From: a virus
DNA length: 64,000 nt
Reading direction: 5' to 3' (one strand)
IMG/VR virus record: IMGVR_UViG_3300027896_000001
Coordinates: 110,650 to 174,649 of that record
The notes under the pieces are model-generated. The model searched no databases. It saw only the letters and a list, made by a program, of their open reading frames with translations, and was not told where the DNA came from. This document shows positions 17,269 to 28,058 of this stretch, piece by piece. The position numbers were made by a program, and so were the translations under genes. Every line of letters starts with the position of its first letter. Position 1 is the stretch's first letter.

Positions 17269-18882
17269 ATGGACCTGTCAATAGTAATTCCTGCCCGTAA
17301 TGAAGAATTTTTGCAACAGACAATTGATTCTATTGTAAAAGGAATCAAAGCTGATACAGAAGTAATTGCCGTTCTTGATGGGTATTGGCCGGTAGGGGGA
17401 ATTAAAGATCATCCGAGAGTAAGGCTTATTCACCATTCTGAATCAATAGGACAAAGAGCCGCCACCAATGAAGGGGTAAGATTAAGCGAAGCAAAATATA
17501 TAATGAAGATTGATGCGCATTGCGCCATCGATGAGGGTTTCGATGTAAAATTAATGGCTGATATTCAACATGATTGGACCGTTATCCCAAGGATGTACAA
17601 CCTTCATGTGTTCGACTGGAAATGTCAAAAATGCGGAAATAAAACTTATCAGGGCCCAAAGCCAATAAAATGCGAAAAATGCGATAATAAAACTGAATTT
17701 GAAAGAATAATCGTCTGGACTCCACGCTGGAATAGAATGTCGGATTTTGCCAGGTTCGACAGCACTCTTCATTTTCAATACTGGGGAGAGTACAAGCGTC
17801 GCCCTGAGGCGCAAGGCGACATATGCGATACCATGTGTCAGATAGGCGCATGCTGGATGATGGAAAGAAACAGATATTGGGAAATAGGAGGACTTGATGA
17901 GAATCATGGATCTTGGGGACAAATGGGTGTGGAAATTTCCTGTAAATCATGGCTATCAGGAGGAAGGCAAGTAGTAAATAAAAAAACGTGGTTCAGTCAT
18001 CTTTTCAGAACACAGCCCGGTTTTGGATTTCCTTATCCCAACCCAGGAGTAAATAAAGCAAGAGAATATTCAAGACAATTATGGATGGAAAATAAATGGG
18101 ACAAAGCAATACATAAACTTCCATGGTTAATAAAAAAATTTGCCCCGGTTCCTGATTGGCCAAGCGAAACCGATAAAAAAATATCAAAAGGCGTAGTGTA
18201 TTATACCGACAATCTTTGCGATCCAATGATAAGAGATGTTGTTCAAAAAAATCTTAAACAACGTTGTAATGGTTTTGATGTAGTATCCGTGTCTCTTAAG
18301 CCAATTGAATTTGGAAGGAATATTGTTCTTCCTCTTGAGCGTGGAATCCTTACAATGTTCAAACAAATATTGGCAGGGCTGGAAACCAATACTGCTGAAA
18401 TAATTTATTTATGTGAACACGATGTTATTTATCATGAAAGTCATTTTGATTTTATTCCACCAAGAAACGATACTTATTATTATAATGAGAATACATGGAA
18501 GGTCGACGCTACAACAGGACAAGCTTTATTTTATTATTGTAAACAAACATCAGGACTTTGTGCTTATCGCACTCTTCTCATAGAACATTATAAAAAACGT
18601 ATTGCAAGAATGGAAAAAGAAGGAAGGTATGAAAGAAGTGTTGGTTTTGAACCTGGAACTCATAAATTTCCGCGCGGCATTGATGAACACGGGGCTGAGA
18701 AATATTTTTCTGAATTACCAAATATAGATATAAGACATACGACTAATTTGACAAAAAACCGTTGGAGTCAGGATGAATTTCGAAACAAAAATTCATGTCT
18801 TGGATGGAAAATGTCGGATGAGGTTCCGGGGTGGGGAAAATCAAAAGGAAGGTTCAAAGACTTTTTACTGGAGGTGTTATGA
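17269..18882 (+). CDS. Two-domain glycosyltransferase with zinc-ribbon insert
   Basis: 537 residues. Residues 1-~300 are a family 2 domain (LSIVIPARNEEFLQQTID, VIAVLDGYW, IDAH at 81-84). A zinc ribbon (CQKCGNK ... CEKCDNK) is inserted near residues 118-140. Residues ~305-537 are a second GT-A-like domain with EHDVIY, paralogous to the stand-alone protein at 14728-15423. Both halves thus exist separately in the same cassette (12593-13474 and 14728-15423), indicating fusion or fission by duplication. It overlaps the next start by ATGA. Confidence 0.75.
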   Translation: MDLSIVIPARNEEFLQQTIDSIVKGIKADTEVIAVLDGYWPVGGIKDHPRVRLIHHSESIGQRAATNEGVRLSEAKYIMKIDAHCAIDEGFDVKLMADIQHDWTVIPRMYNLHVFDWKCQKCGNKTYQGPKPIKCEKCDNKTEFERIIVWTPRWNRMSDFARFDSTLHFQYWGEYKRRPEAQGDICDTMCQIGACWMMERNRYWEIGGLDENHGSWGQMGVEISCKSWLSGGRQVVNKKTWFSHLFRTQPGFGFPYPNPGVNKAREYSRQLWMENKWDKAIHKLPWLIKKFAPVPDWPSETDKKISKGVVYYTDNLCDPMIRDVVQKNLKQRCNGFDVVSVSLKPIEFGRNIVLPLERGILTMFKQILAGLETNTAEIIYLCEHDVIYHESHFDFIPPRNDTYYYNENTWKVDATTGQALFYYCKQTSGLCAYRTLLIEHYKKRIARMEKEGRYERSVGFEPGTHKFPRGIDEHGAEKYFSELPNIDIRHTTNLTKNRWSQDEFRNKNSCLGWKMSDEVPGWGKSKGRFKDFLLEVL

Positions 18883-19361
18883 GTTTTGTAGTTGTATTCA
18901 GTAAAGCAACCGGTAGAATACGTTCGATTTTTGTTCCTGATGATGATGAACAAATAAAAAATCTTAAATATTTGGACGGAGAAGATCATGTTATTTTAGA
19001 TGATAAAGATAAACTTCCACTTCCTGAACTTCAGGAATTAATTAATAAACAAACAGGAATTATCCCAAAAGACGACAGATATGCGGTAGTAGATGCGGCA
19101 GGAGAAGTAAAAGCTGTAATAATTGCCGATCCGTTATGTGGAGATGAAATAAAAGATCATGAATTAATTACTTCAACAGAAGCTGAGGTAGGACACACTT
19201 GGGATAAAGATGCCCATGTATTTGTTCCTCCAGTAAAGGCGGCAACAACAACTCCTGCGCCAACAACTTCTGTTCCAACAACTCCTGCCCCAACAACCAA
19301 AGACCCTTCAATTAAAGATGATTTAATAGAGGATTTTGTCCCTTCAGCGGGACCAGAATAA
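18879..19361 (+). CDS. Small virion-type protein with Thr-Pro C-terminal tail
   Basis: 160 residues from the ATG at 18879, chosen for the GGAGG site 8 nt upstream and the ATGA overlap. Residues 1-118 look globular with a beta-rich N-terminus (SFVVVFSKATGRIRSIFVP); residues ~119-145 are a Thr/Pro/Ala tail of mucin type. Placed just before the giant fibre gene, it may be a fibre adaptor or chaperone. Unknown family. Confidence 0.6.
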   Translation: MSFVVVFSKATGRIRSIFVPDDDEQIKNLKYLDGEDHVILDDKDKLPLPELQELINKQTGIIPKDDRYAVVDAAGEVKAVIIADPLCGDEIKDHELITSTEAEVGHTWDKDAHVFVPPVKAATTTPAPTTSVPTTPAPTTKDPSIKDDLIEDFVPSAGPE

Positions 19362-19392
19362 TAAATACATTTTTAATTATGCGAAATAAATT

Positions 19393-22300
19393 ATGGCATG
19401 GTATGCATACATATTGTCTGGCACCTCTTGGGCTGGTGTTGACACAGATGGCAGCAACATTACTGTTGAGTGTATTGGTGGTGGTGGCGGCGGAACATCA
19501 AGCACGACTGTTAATGATGGTGGTGGGGGTGGCGAATATCGTTCATCAGTAGTGGCATATACATCAGGTTCTACTATAAATGGAATTCAAATCGGACAAG
19601 GTGGAACTGGAGGAACTACTGGAGGAAATGGCACTCAAACTAAATGGAATACAAATGTTATAATTGCTGATAATGGAGATGGCGCAGCAGCTGGTGGGGC
19701 TGGAGGTTCGGGAGGAACAGGAACTACAGGACGAAATGGCGGCAGCGCAACAGGACCTGGTGGATATGCAGGAGGATCAGGTGGAGGTGGTGCTGGAGGG
19801 CCGGCAGCTGCGGGACAACCAGCTGGATCTCGTACTGGCGGTGGTTGGCAAAAAGGAGGTACAGGTGGTGGTGGTGCTGGAAATGGTGCAGCGCAAACTA
19901 CCAATTCAAGTTCAGCATCAGGAACAGATGGTGGAGATGGGCCTGGAGGAACAGGTCATGGAACCGGAGCAACTTCAAATGTCGCGCCAGGAGCAGCATC
20001 ATTAGGTGGTGGCGGAGGTGGAAGTTATTATAGCGCATCTGCTCCTCATTATGCCGGCGGAGACGGTTCAACAGCAAATACTTGGGATACCGAATATGGG
20101 CCTGGCGGCGGTGGTGGCGGTGGTGGCGGTTTATGTAACGGTGGTAATGGTGGAAATTATGGTGGTGGTGGCGCAGACTCTGGATATCGTCAAGGTACTG
20201 AAACAGGAGGAAACGGCGCTCAAGGTATTATCGTCGTTACTTATAAAAAATCAAGCGCATCTGCTTCAGTTTCTCCATCAGCATCAAGAAGTCCTTCCGC
20301 TTCAGTTTCTCCATCTGCAAGCGTATCAGCTTCAATAAGCCCGTCTGCTTCTGCGTCTGCATCTGTTAGTCCTTCAGCCAGCGCAAGCGCCTCTATAAGT
20401 CCAAGCGCATCAAGAAGTCCTTCAGCTTCAGTTTCTCCGTCTGCCAGTGCATCAGCATCTATTAGCCCTTCAGCTTCAATAAGTCCGTCTGCATCTGTAT
20501 CTGCATCTGTTAGTCCTTCAGCCAGTGCGTCTGCATCTATTAGTCCGTCTGCTTCCGTATCTGCTTCAATAAGTCCGTCAGCATCAAGAAGTCCTTCAGC
20601 TTCAGTTTCTCCGTCTGCATCTGTGTCGGCTTCAGTTTCTCCTTCAGCAAGCGCATCAGCGTCTATAAGCCCATCTGCTAGTGCGAGCGCTTCTGTAAGT
20701 CCAAGTGCTTCTATTAGCCCGTCAGCATCAATCAGTCCTTCTGAAAGCGCTTCTGAATCTGTAAGTCCATCAGAATCTATAAGCCCATCAGCGAGTGTAA
20801 GCCCTTCTCCACCACCTCCAGTAACTGTTTTTATCACTTCAGGAACAGTATGGAATGAAGAAACAGATGAATCTGATATTGATGTTGAATGTATAGGAGG
20901 CGGAGGAGGTGGCGCCGGAGGTGGTGGAGAATATAGAAAAAGCACTATATCTTATAAATCAGGTTCTAATTCTATTATTCAGATAGGACAAGGTGGAGGT
21001 CCTACACTTGATGGTACGGATACAAAATTTATAGGAGATTTTGAAGGAATAGGAGAAACACCAAGGTATTGGAATTGTATTACTGTTGCGCCTAATGGCG
21101 ATGTATATGCTAATGAATTTGGAGATATTTATAAACAAACAGGCGGGGTTGGCCCTTTTGTTGCTTTAGGACAAACAACTAGACTTTGGGAAGCAATGGC
21201 TGTTGCTGCTAATGGTGATGTTTATGTTGCTGTAATTAATGATGATATTTATATACAAACTGGAGGTATTGGTAATTTTGTTGGATTAGGCCAAGGAAAT
21301 AAACAATGGGCAGGAATGACTATCGCTCCTAATGGAGATATTTATACTGTTGAAATTGGTGGTGATATTTATAAACGCACAGGCGGTGTTGGTAATTTTA
21401 TTGCACAAGGACAAACATCTCGGTCATGGCAGGGAATCGCTGCTGCTCCTAATGGCGATATTTATGCAACAGATGCTGGTGGTGATATTTATAAAAGAAC
21501 TAATGGCGTAGGCGATTTTATTGCATTAGAACAAGAATCAAGATCATGGTCAGCTATAACCGCTACCCCAAATGGAGATATTTATGCTCTTGTAATTTTT
21601 GATGATGTTTATAAACAAACTGGAGGGGTTGGAGATTTTCTTCCGCAACATTGGTCGCAAGGTTCTGTATTTTTAGCTTCTGATCTTAATGGAATTTTAT
21701 ACGCTACTCTTTTTACCTTCATATCTCCTGTTGATATATATAAACAGAAAGTAATAATAGCTAAAGCCGGTCATGGATCTTCATCAGATAGGGCAGGAGG
21801 AACAAATGGTATAGGTGATCTTGGATATGATGGTGGCGCAGCCGGTTCTAATGATAATGCTGGCGGTGGTGGCGCTGGAGGGCCTAATGGTATTGGCGCT
21901 AAAGGCGGAAATGGCAGCGCAAATGGAGGAGGAGGTGGTGGTGGAGCTGGAGGAGGATCGACTGGAAATAATGGAAGCAATCCATCAGGTGGTGATGGAG
22001 GAAATAATTATTTAAGTTCAGGTCATGGAAATGGAGGAAATCTTTCTGGAGATCCTGGCGACAACGGATCAGACGGTGGTGGCGCTGGTGGCGGCGCAAT
22101 TAATGGAAAAGGTGGAAACGGTGGAAATGGTATAGATTGGACAGCAGAATATGGCGCTGGTGGCGGCGGAGGTGGTGGAGGAAATAATGCAAACGGTGGT
22201 AACGGCGGAATTTATGGAGGTGGCGGAGGCGGTACAAATAATGGAACCGCAGGTACTGGTGGTCAAGGAATAATTGCAATAACATACCGTCCCAAACCTT

Positions 22301-25300
22301 CTGCTTCTGTTTCTCCATCAGCAAGTAAATCTGCTTCAATTTCTCCAAGCGCATCAGTATCTCCGTCGGCAAGCGAGTCCGCTTCAATATCACCATCAGC
22401 TTCAGTGTCACCATCAGTTTCCATTTCTCCATCGGCCAGCGCATCGGCTTCTATAAGCCCATCAGCCAGCGCGTCAGCGTCAGTTTCACCTTCAGTGTCT
22501 GTTAGTCCATCGGCAAGTGCATCGGCGTCTATTTCTCCATCAGCTTCAATAAGCCCGTCTGCAAGCGCTTCAGCTTCTGTTTCTCCATCTGAATCTATTA
22601 GTCCTTCTGCAAGCGCCAGTGCATCTGTTTCACCTAGCGCTTCAATTTCTCCAAGTGCATCTATTTCTCCTTCAGCAAGTGAATCAGTTTCCATTTCTCC
22701 ATCGGCATCAATATCACCATCTGCAAGCGAATCTGTATCCGTTTCACCAAGCGCATCTATAAGCCCGTCAGCCAGCGTTTCAGCTTCAGTTTCACCGTCA
22801 GCGTCTATAAGCCCATCCGCATCTATCAGCCCATCTGCAAGTGCGTCGGCTTCGGTAAGTCCTTCTGAAAGCGCATCAGCATCAGTAAGCCCAAGCGAGT
22901 CTGTCAGCCCTTCTGCAAGTATTTCAGCATCAGTATCTCCTTCGGCAAGTGTTTCTGCTTCAATAAGTCCATCAGAATCAGTATCGCCGTCAGCAAGTGT
23001 TTCCGCATCTATTTCTCCTTCAGCAAGTGAATCAGCTTCTATAAGTCCATCAGCATCAATTAGTCCTTCCGCAAGCGAATCTGCTAGTATAAGTCCTAGC
23101 GCATCGATAAGTCCATCAGCGAGTATTTCTGCTTCAATATCGCCTTCAGCGTCAGTGAGCCCATCAGAAAGCGCTTCAGCATCTATAAGTCCCAGCGCTT
23201 CAATCAGTCCGTCAGCATCAACATCACCATCTGCAAGCGAATCAGCTTCGATATCTCCATCAGCAAGTATTTCAGCATCCGTTTCGCCATCAGCCTCAAT
23301 ATCGCCATCAGCAAGTATTTCGGCTTCAATTTCTCCTTCAGCAAGCGTGAGCGCGTCTATAAGTCCCTCTGCATCGATATCTCCATCAGAATCAATATCC
23401 CCTTCTGCAAGCGCATCTGCAAGTATTAGCCCATCGGCTTCTGTTTCTCCTTCAGCATCCGAAAGCGCATCCGTAAGTCCATCAGCGTCCGTTTCTCCAT
23501 CGGCATCAATTAGCGCATCAATCAGTCCGTCTGCTTCAATATCTCCAAGTGCTTCAGTAAGTCCCTCTGCTTCTGCCAGCGCTTCTATAAGTCCTTCCGC
23601 ATCCGTAAGTCCATCAGCAAGCGAATCAGCTTCTGTAAGCCCATCAGCTTCAATGTCTCCATCCGCAAGCGAATCTGCGTCTATAAGCCCTAGCGCAAGC
23701 GTATCTGCTTCAATAAGTCCATCAGCTAGTATTTCGCCATCTGTAAGCGAATCAGCATCTATAAGCCCAAGCGCATCTATAAGCCCTTCAGTTTCAGAAA
23801 GCACATCTGTCAGTCCGTCTGCATCTATCAGCCCATCAGCATCTATTTCTCCATCAGCGTCAGAAAGCGCTTCTATATCTCCTTCAGCATCTATTAGTCC
23901 ATCAGCAAGCGCATCTGCAAGTATTAGCCCATCAGCTTCTATAAGTCCATCAGCATCAGAAAGCGCTTCGATTTCCCCATCAGCGAGCATTAGTCCATCA
24001 GCTTCTGAATCAGCATCTATAAGCCCTAGCGCTTCTGTGTCGCCGTCAGAATCTGAAAGCGCATCGATATCTCCTTCGGCATCGATTTCTCCATCTGCTT
24101 CAGAAAGCGCGTCAATAAGTCCATCTCCATCAGTTTCTCCTTCTGCAAGTGAATCAGCTTCTATTTCTCCGTCTGCAAGTGAATCGGCTTCTGTAAGCCC
24201 GTCTGCAAGCGCATCAGCGTCTATATCACCGTCTGCAAGCGCTTCTGCCTCAATAAGTCCTTCAGCATCTGTAAGTCCTTCTGCAAGCGCATCAGCCAGT
24301 ATAAGTCCTAGCGCATCGATCAGTCCGTCTGAAAGTATTTCCGCATCAATTTCTCCTTCGGAATCAATTAGTCCGTCAGCAAGTGTTTCCGCATCCATAA
24401 GTCCAAGCGCCAGTGAATCTGCATCAGTAAGCCCAAGTGCCAGTGTATCAGCAAGCATAAGTCCATCAGCATCTATTTCTCCTTCAGTAAGTGAATCAGC
24501 TTCTATAAGTCCATCAGTAAGTGTTTCCGCATCAATAAGTCCAAGTGCATCAATTAGCCCCTCTGAATCAGTTAGTGCTTCAATTTCCCCAAGCGCTTCA
24601 ATAAGTCCAAGTGCAAGCGAATCTGCATCTATTTCCCCTTCAGAGAGTATAAGCCCATCAGCATCAGAAAGTGTATCGATAAGCCCATCTGAATCTATTT
24701 CTCCGTCAGCAAGCGAATCTGCGTCTATAAGTCCGTCGGCATCCATAAGTCCTAGCGCAAGCGAATCAGTATCGATATCCCCATCAGCATCTATAAGTCC
24801 GTCTGAATCTATATCTCCATCGGTAAGTATATCTGCATCTATAAGTCCAAGCGCATCTATAAGTCCTTCAGAATCTGAAAGTGCATCTGTTAGCCCGTCT
24901 GCATCAATAAGCCCATCAGCTTCTGAAAGCGTGTCAATCAGCCCTAGCGCAAGCGTATCTGTATCAGTAAGCCCGTCGGCATCTATAAGTCCTAGCGCCA
25001 GTGAATCAGCATCTATAAGTCCAAGCGCATCTATTTCACCTTCAGCAAGCATAAGCGCGTCAATAAGTCCATCAGCATCGATATCCCCATCAGTATCAGA
25101 AAGCGCATCTATATCCCCATCCGAATCTATATCCCCATCGGAATCGGAAAGCGCGTCTATAAGTCCAAGCGCATCTATATCTCCATCTGCTTCAATTAGC
25201 GCGTCAATAAGCCCGTCGGAGTCTATTTCTCCTTCTGTTTCAGAAAGCGCATCAATAAGTCCGTCACCATCAATTTCCCCTTCCGCTAGTGAATCGGAAT

Positions 25301-27264
25301 CTGTTTCTCCATCGGCATCTATAAGCCCATCCGCTAGTGAATCGGCATCGATTTCTCCGTCAGCATCTATAAGTCCATCAGCCAGTATATCGGCTTCAAT
25401 AAGTCCATCTGAAAGCGTCTCTGCATCTATTTCACCATCAGTATCTATTTCGCCATCAGCGTCTATTTCGCCATCAGCAAGTGAATCGATTTCAATATCA
25501 CCTTCTGCTAGTATTTCAGCATCAATAAGTCCATCAGCATCAATATCACCATCGGAATCAATTTCTCCATCAGCCAGTATTTCAGTATCTATAAGTCCAT
25601 CTGCCAGCATTTCAGCTTCGATAAGCCCTTCGGCATCTATCAGTCCATCAGTAAGCGCATCTGCTTCAGTAAGTCCTTCAGCAAGTGCCTCTGCATCGAT
25701 TAGTCCTTCAGAGTCTATAAGTCCGTCTCCCAGCATCTCAGCAAGCATTAGTCCATCAGCTTCAATTTCACCGTCAGAATCAATAAGTGCTTCTATTTCT
25801 CCATCGGCCTCAAGGTCACCATCAGCAAGTATATCGGCATCAATAAGTCCTTCAGCATCTGTAAGTCCAAGCGCTTCTGCCAGTATATCTGTAAGCCCTT
25901 CAGCGTCCATCAGCGCATCTATTTCACCTTCAGCATCAAGAAGCCCTAGCGCATCTGTTAGCGCTTCGATCAGCCCTTCTGCATCAGTAAGCCCGTCAGC
26001 ATCAGCAAGTGCGTCATTATCACCATCTGCAAGCATCAGCCCATCGGCAAGTATATCTGCAAGTATTAGTCCATCAGCATCTGTAAGCGCTTCGGTAAGC
26101 CCTTCTGTTTCTATTTCTCCGTCAGCGTCAGTGTCGGCGTCATTAAGCCCCTCAGCTTCCATAAGCCCGTCGGCAAGTATAAGCGCATCTATTTCTCCTT
26201 CAGCAAGTAGAAGCCCATCAGCATCGGTAAGCGCTTCGATCAGTCCTTCAGCAAGTATAAGTCCATCAGCTTCTGTAAGCCCATCGGCATCAGCAAGCGC
26301 GTCAAGAAGTCCTTCAGCTTCAATTTCTCCTTCAGTTAGTGTCAGCGCGTCCATATCTCCATCAGCAAGCAGAAGCCCTTCAGCCAGCGTCAGCGCGTCC
26401 ATATCGCCATCAGCAAGCGTAAGCCCGTCCGCTTCAAAAAGCGCATCTGTTAGCCCGTCAGCATCCGTCAGTCCGTCCGCATCTATCAGCCCATCGGCAA
26501 GTGCCAGCGCGTCTGTATCACCGTCTGCCAGCAGAAGCCCATCTGCAAGTATCAGCGCCTCAATAAGTCCATCTGCGTCCAGAAGCCCTTCTGCATCAAA
26601 AAGCGCTTCAATTTCGCCGTCTGCCAGTGCCAGTGCATCAAGAAGTCCGTCAGCCAGCAGAAGCCCGTCAGCCAGTATCAGTGCCTCTATAAGCCCTAGC
26701 GCATCTATAAGCCCGTCGCCTTCAGTAAGCGCATCGGCAAGTCCTTCTGAATCTGAATCGCCATCAATCAGTCCTTCAGCATCGGTATCAGCTTCTATAA
26801 GCCCTTCAGAATCAGTATCTCCTTCTGAAAGCGAAAGTCCGTCAATTTCTCCTTCAGAAAGTATAAGTGCCTCCATAAGCCCAAGCGCATCAGCGAGTCC
26901 TACACCATGGATTCTTGAAGTAAAAATGGAACATATAGAAGATGTGCTTTTACTGCAAAAATTGATTTATATTAATGATGAAGGACATTTTGAAGAACTT
27001 GATATTAATCCGATACCTCCAGATCTTATAGATAGAGTGTCTCATATTGAAAATTTGTTTTCGGATTATAAACCAATCCATATCAATAATGAAGGAAATT
27101 TAGAGGAAATAGACATCTGGAATGTTATAATGAATCCAGGAGATCCTTTAGAAGCCAGGATAACCAGATTAGAGGATATTATTAAAGACAAACCTATTCA
27201 TATAAATCCTTCTGGAGAAATTGAAGAAACAGATTTTAATAATCCTCCACTTCCTCCACCATAA
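19393..27264 (+). CDS. Giant fibre/adhesin: glycine-rich domains, inserted propeller, very long Ser-Pro-Ala stalk
   Basis: 2,623 residues. Rough layout: glycine-rich domain 1 (1-286), Ser-Pro-Ala repeat (287-472), glycine-rich domain 2 (475-966) interrupted by a six-repeat propeller-like segment (~550-790), Ser-Pro-Ala stalk (967-2504) and a C-terminal region (2505-2623). Each propeller repeat is ~40 residues with W..I..APNGDIY and [10 protein letters not shown]. The C-terminal region has three copies of an I-H-I-N-x-E/S-G unit separated by short coiled-coil-like helices. Poly-glycine domains serve as receptor-binding tips in other phage adhesins. The stalk is likely extended and, with Ser at about every second residue, is a prime glycosylation target. 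The gene directly follows the glycosyltransferase cassette. Fibre role is inferred. Confidence 0.7.
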   Translation: MAWYAYILSGTSWAGVDTDGSNITVECIGGGGGGTSSTTVNDGGGGGEYRSSVVAYTSGSTINGIQIGQGGTGGTTGGNGTQTKWNTNVIIADNGDGAAAGGAGGSGGTGTTGRNGGSATGPGGYAGGSGGGGAGGPAAAGQPAGSRTGGGWQKGGTGGGGAGNGAAQTTNSSSASGTDGGDGPGGTGHGTGATSNVAPGAASLGGGGGGSYYSASAPHYAGGDGSTANTWDTEYGPGGGGGGGGGLCNGGNGGNYGGGGADSGYRQGTETGGNGAQGIIVVTYKKSSASASVSPSASRSPSASVSPSASVSASISPSASASASVSPSASASASISPSASRSPSASVSPSASASASISPSASISPSASVSASVSPSASASASISPSASVSASISPSASRSPSASVSPSASVSASVSPSASASASISPSASASASVSPSASISPSASISPSESASESVSPSESISPSASVSPSPPPPVTVFITSGTVWNEETDESDIDVECIGGGGGGAGGGGEYRKSTISYKSGSNSIIQIGQGGGPTLDGTDTKFIGDFEGIGETPRYWNCITVAPNGDVYANEFGDIYKQTGGVGPFVALGQTTRLWEAMAVAANGDVYVAVINDDIYIQTGGIGNFVGLGQGNKQWAGMTIAPNGDIYTVEIGGDIYKRTGGVGNFIAQGQTSRSWQGIAAAPNGDIYATDAGGDIYKRTNGVGDFIALEQESRSWSAITATPNGDIYALVIFDDVYKQTGGVGDFLPQHWSQGSVFLASDLNGILYATLFTFISPVDIYKQKVIIAKAGHGSSSDRAGGTNGIGDLGYDGGAAGSNDNAGGGGAGGPNGIGAKGGNGSANGGGGGGGAGGGSTGNNGSNPSGGDGGNNYLSSGHGNGGNLSGDPGDNGSDGGGAGGGAINGKGGNGGNGIDWTAEYGAGGGGGGGGNNANGGNGGIYGGGGGGTNNGTAGTGGQGIIAITYRPKPSASVSPSASKSASISPSASVSPSASESASISPSASVSPSVSISPSASASASISPSASASASVSPSVSVSPSASASASISPSASISPSASASASVSPSESISPSASASASVSPSASISPSASISPSASESVSISPSASISPSASESVSVSPSASISPSASVSASVSPSASISPSASISPSASASASVSPSESASASVSPSESVSPSASISASVSPSASVSASISPSESVSPSASVSASISPSASESASISPSASISPSASESASISPSASISPSASISASISPSASVSPSESASASISPSASISPSASTSPSASESASISPSASISASVSPSASISPSASISASISPSASVSASISPSASISPSESISPSASASASISPSASVSPSASESASVSPSASVSPSASISASISPSASISPSASVSPSASASASISPSASVSPSASESASVSPSASMSPSASESASISPSASVSASISPSASISPSVSESASISPSASISPSVSESTSVSPSASISPSASISPSASESASISPSASISPSASASASISPSASISPSASESASISPSASISPSASESASISPSASVSPSESESASISPSASISPSASESASISPSPSVSPSASESASISPSASESASVSPSASASASISPSASASASISPSASVSPSASASASISPSASISPSESISASISPSESISPSASVSASISPSASESASVSPSASVSASISPSASISPSVSESASISPSVSVSASISPSASISPSESVSASISPSASISPSASESASISPSESISPSASESVSISPSESISPSASESASISPSASISPSASESVSISPSASISPSESISPSVSISASISPSASISPSESESASVSPSASISPSASESVSISPSASVSVSVSPSASISPSASESASISPSASISPSASISASISPSASISPSVSESASISPSESISPSESESASISPSASISPSASISASISPSESISPSVSESASISPSPSISPSASESESVSPSASISPSASESASISPSASISPSASISASISPSESVSASISPSVSISPSASISPSASESISISPSASISASISPSASISPSESISPSASISVSISPSASISASISPSASISPSVSASASVSPSASASASISPSESISPSPSISASISPSASISPSESISASISPSASRSPSASISASISPSASVSPSASASISVSPSASISASISPSASRSPSASVSASISPSASVSPSASASASLSPSASISPSASISASISPSASVSASVSPSVSISPSASVSASLSPSASISPSASISASISPSASRSPSASVSASISPSASISPSASVSPSASASASRSPSASISPSVSVSASISPSASRSPSASVSASISPSASVSPSASKSASVSPSASVSPSASISPSASASASVSPSASRSPSASISASISPSASRSPSASKSASISPSASASASRSPSASRSPSASISASISPSASISPSPSVSASASPSESESPSISPSASVSASISPSESVSPSESESPSISPSESISASISPSASASPTPWILEVKMEHIEDVLLLQKLIYINDEGHFEELDINPIPPDLIDRVSHIENLFSDYKPIHINNEGNLEEIDIWNVIMNPGDPLEARITRLEDIIKDKPIHINPSGEIEETDFNNPPLPPP
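20251..20808 (+). repeat. Ser-Pro-Ala repeat block 1 in giant fibre
   Basis: Encodes about 186 residues of S-P-S-A-S type units between the two glycine-rich domains. Serine is written with both AGY and TCN codons, so the repeat is diverse at the DNA level but uniform in protein. Confidence 0.9.
22291..26905 (+). repeat. Ser-Pro-Ala stalk repeat (about 1,540 residues)
   Basis: A long unbroken array of units of the form S-(A/V/E)-S-(I/V/A/R/E)-S-P-S-A. The variable position is mostly Ile, Val, Ala or Glu; Arg and Lys variants (SRSPS, SKSAS) cluster toward the 3' end. The reverse strand is also open over almost the whole array, a composition effect rather than a gene. Confidence 0.9.
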
Positions 27265-27277
27265 AGGGAAAAAAAAT

Positions 27278-28006
27278 ATGGAAGATTTTCTTGCCTGGTT
27301 ATTAAAACTATCACCTACCGCAGGACTTTTTGCTCTTGGAATAGTTCTTATTATAGTTTTAATTTTAAAATCAAAAACAATAGTTGAAATATTAAAATGG
27401 TTTTCCAGTAAAAAAACGGGACGATCATGCGGGGATTGTGTTTTAATATTGTTTGGAATAAGAGAAAAATATGAAACAGAAACTATTAATATTTCGAATA
27501 ATATTCTTCGTTCACAAATGTCTTATTTTGAACAAAAAGCGCATGAATTAATATTATCTTTTATCAGATCATATCAGGAAGATCTTGAACTTCTTGGTGC
27601 TAATAAACCCGCCTCTTTACGACTTTCACAATTTGGAAATTATCAGGAAGCCCTCAAAAACGCCATGGCTGCCGTAAAAGATGAAGTAAGAAAAGCTTTT
27701 AAAGAAAACGGATTTGTCGATATGTCTGAAAGCGAATATAGCTCTTATGTAAAATCAAAAGTAAAAACCCTTATTTCAATAGTAATTTCTTATCTTTCAA
27801 CTTTTTATATTCAAACAGACGAAATGGTTGTAACATTAAAATATCGGGTAGATAAAATTGATACTCATAAAATCGATGAAATGGCGTTTGATGTTTTTGG
27901 TTTTGCAAAAACAATAGTAAGGCAATCAAGGGAAGAAGGAAAAAAATTAAAAGACAAATTTAAAAATGAAATAGATGATTTTATTAAAAATTCCGGAAGC
28001 CATTGA
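27278..28006 (+). CDS. Membrane-anchored protein of unknown function
   Basis: 242 residues from the ATG at 27278, preceded by AAAGGGA; upstream ATGs lie inside the fibre gene. One strong membrane helix at ~15-32 (LFALGIVLIIVLILKSK), then a polar helical body ending in a charged tail. Position between fibre and tail genes is compatible with a lysis or injection-related membrane protein, but nothing specific supports a holin call. Confidence 0.6.
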   Translation: MEDFLAWLLKLSPTAGLFALGIVLIIVLILKSKTIVEILKWFSSKKTGRSCGDCVLILFGIREKYETETINISNNILRSQMSYFEQKAHELILSFIRSYQEDLELLGANKPASLRLSQFGNYQEALKNAMAAVKDEVRKAFKENGFVDMSESEYSSYVKSKVKTLISIVISYLSTFYIQTDEMVVTLKYRVDKIDTHKIDEMAFDVFGFAKTIVRQSREEGKKLKDKFKNEIDDFIKNSGSH

Positions 28007-28058
28007 AACAAAAAGCTATGAATGATATAATAAAGTTGGTTATGAATGGTTTGCGTTA

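Noticed and set aside
22263-26876. A 1,537-codon open frame on the minus strand opposite the Ser-Pro-Ala stalk
   Set aside because: Its Asp/Gly/Leu/Ala pattern is the exact complement of the repeat codons; no start context or promoter supports it, and the sense strand is clearly coding.
27278-28006. Holin call for the membrane protein
   Set aside because: It has only one membrane helix and a long polar body and no neighbouring endolysin of clear type.
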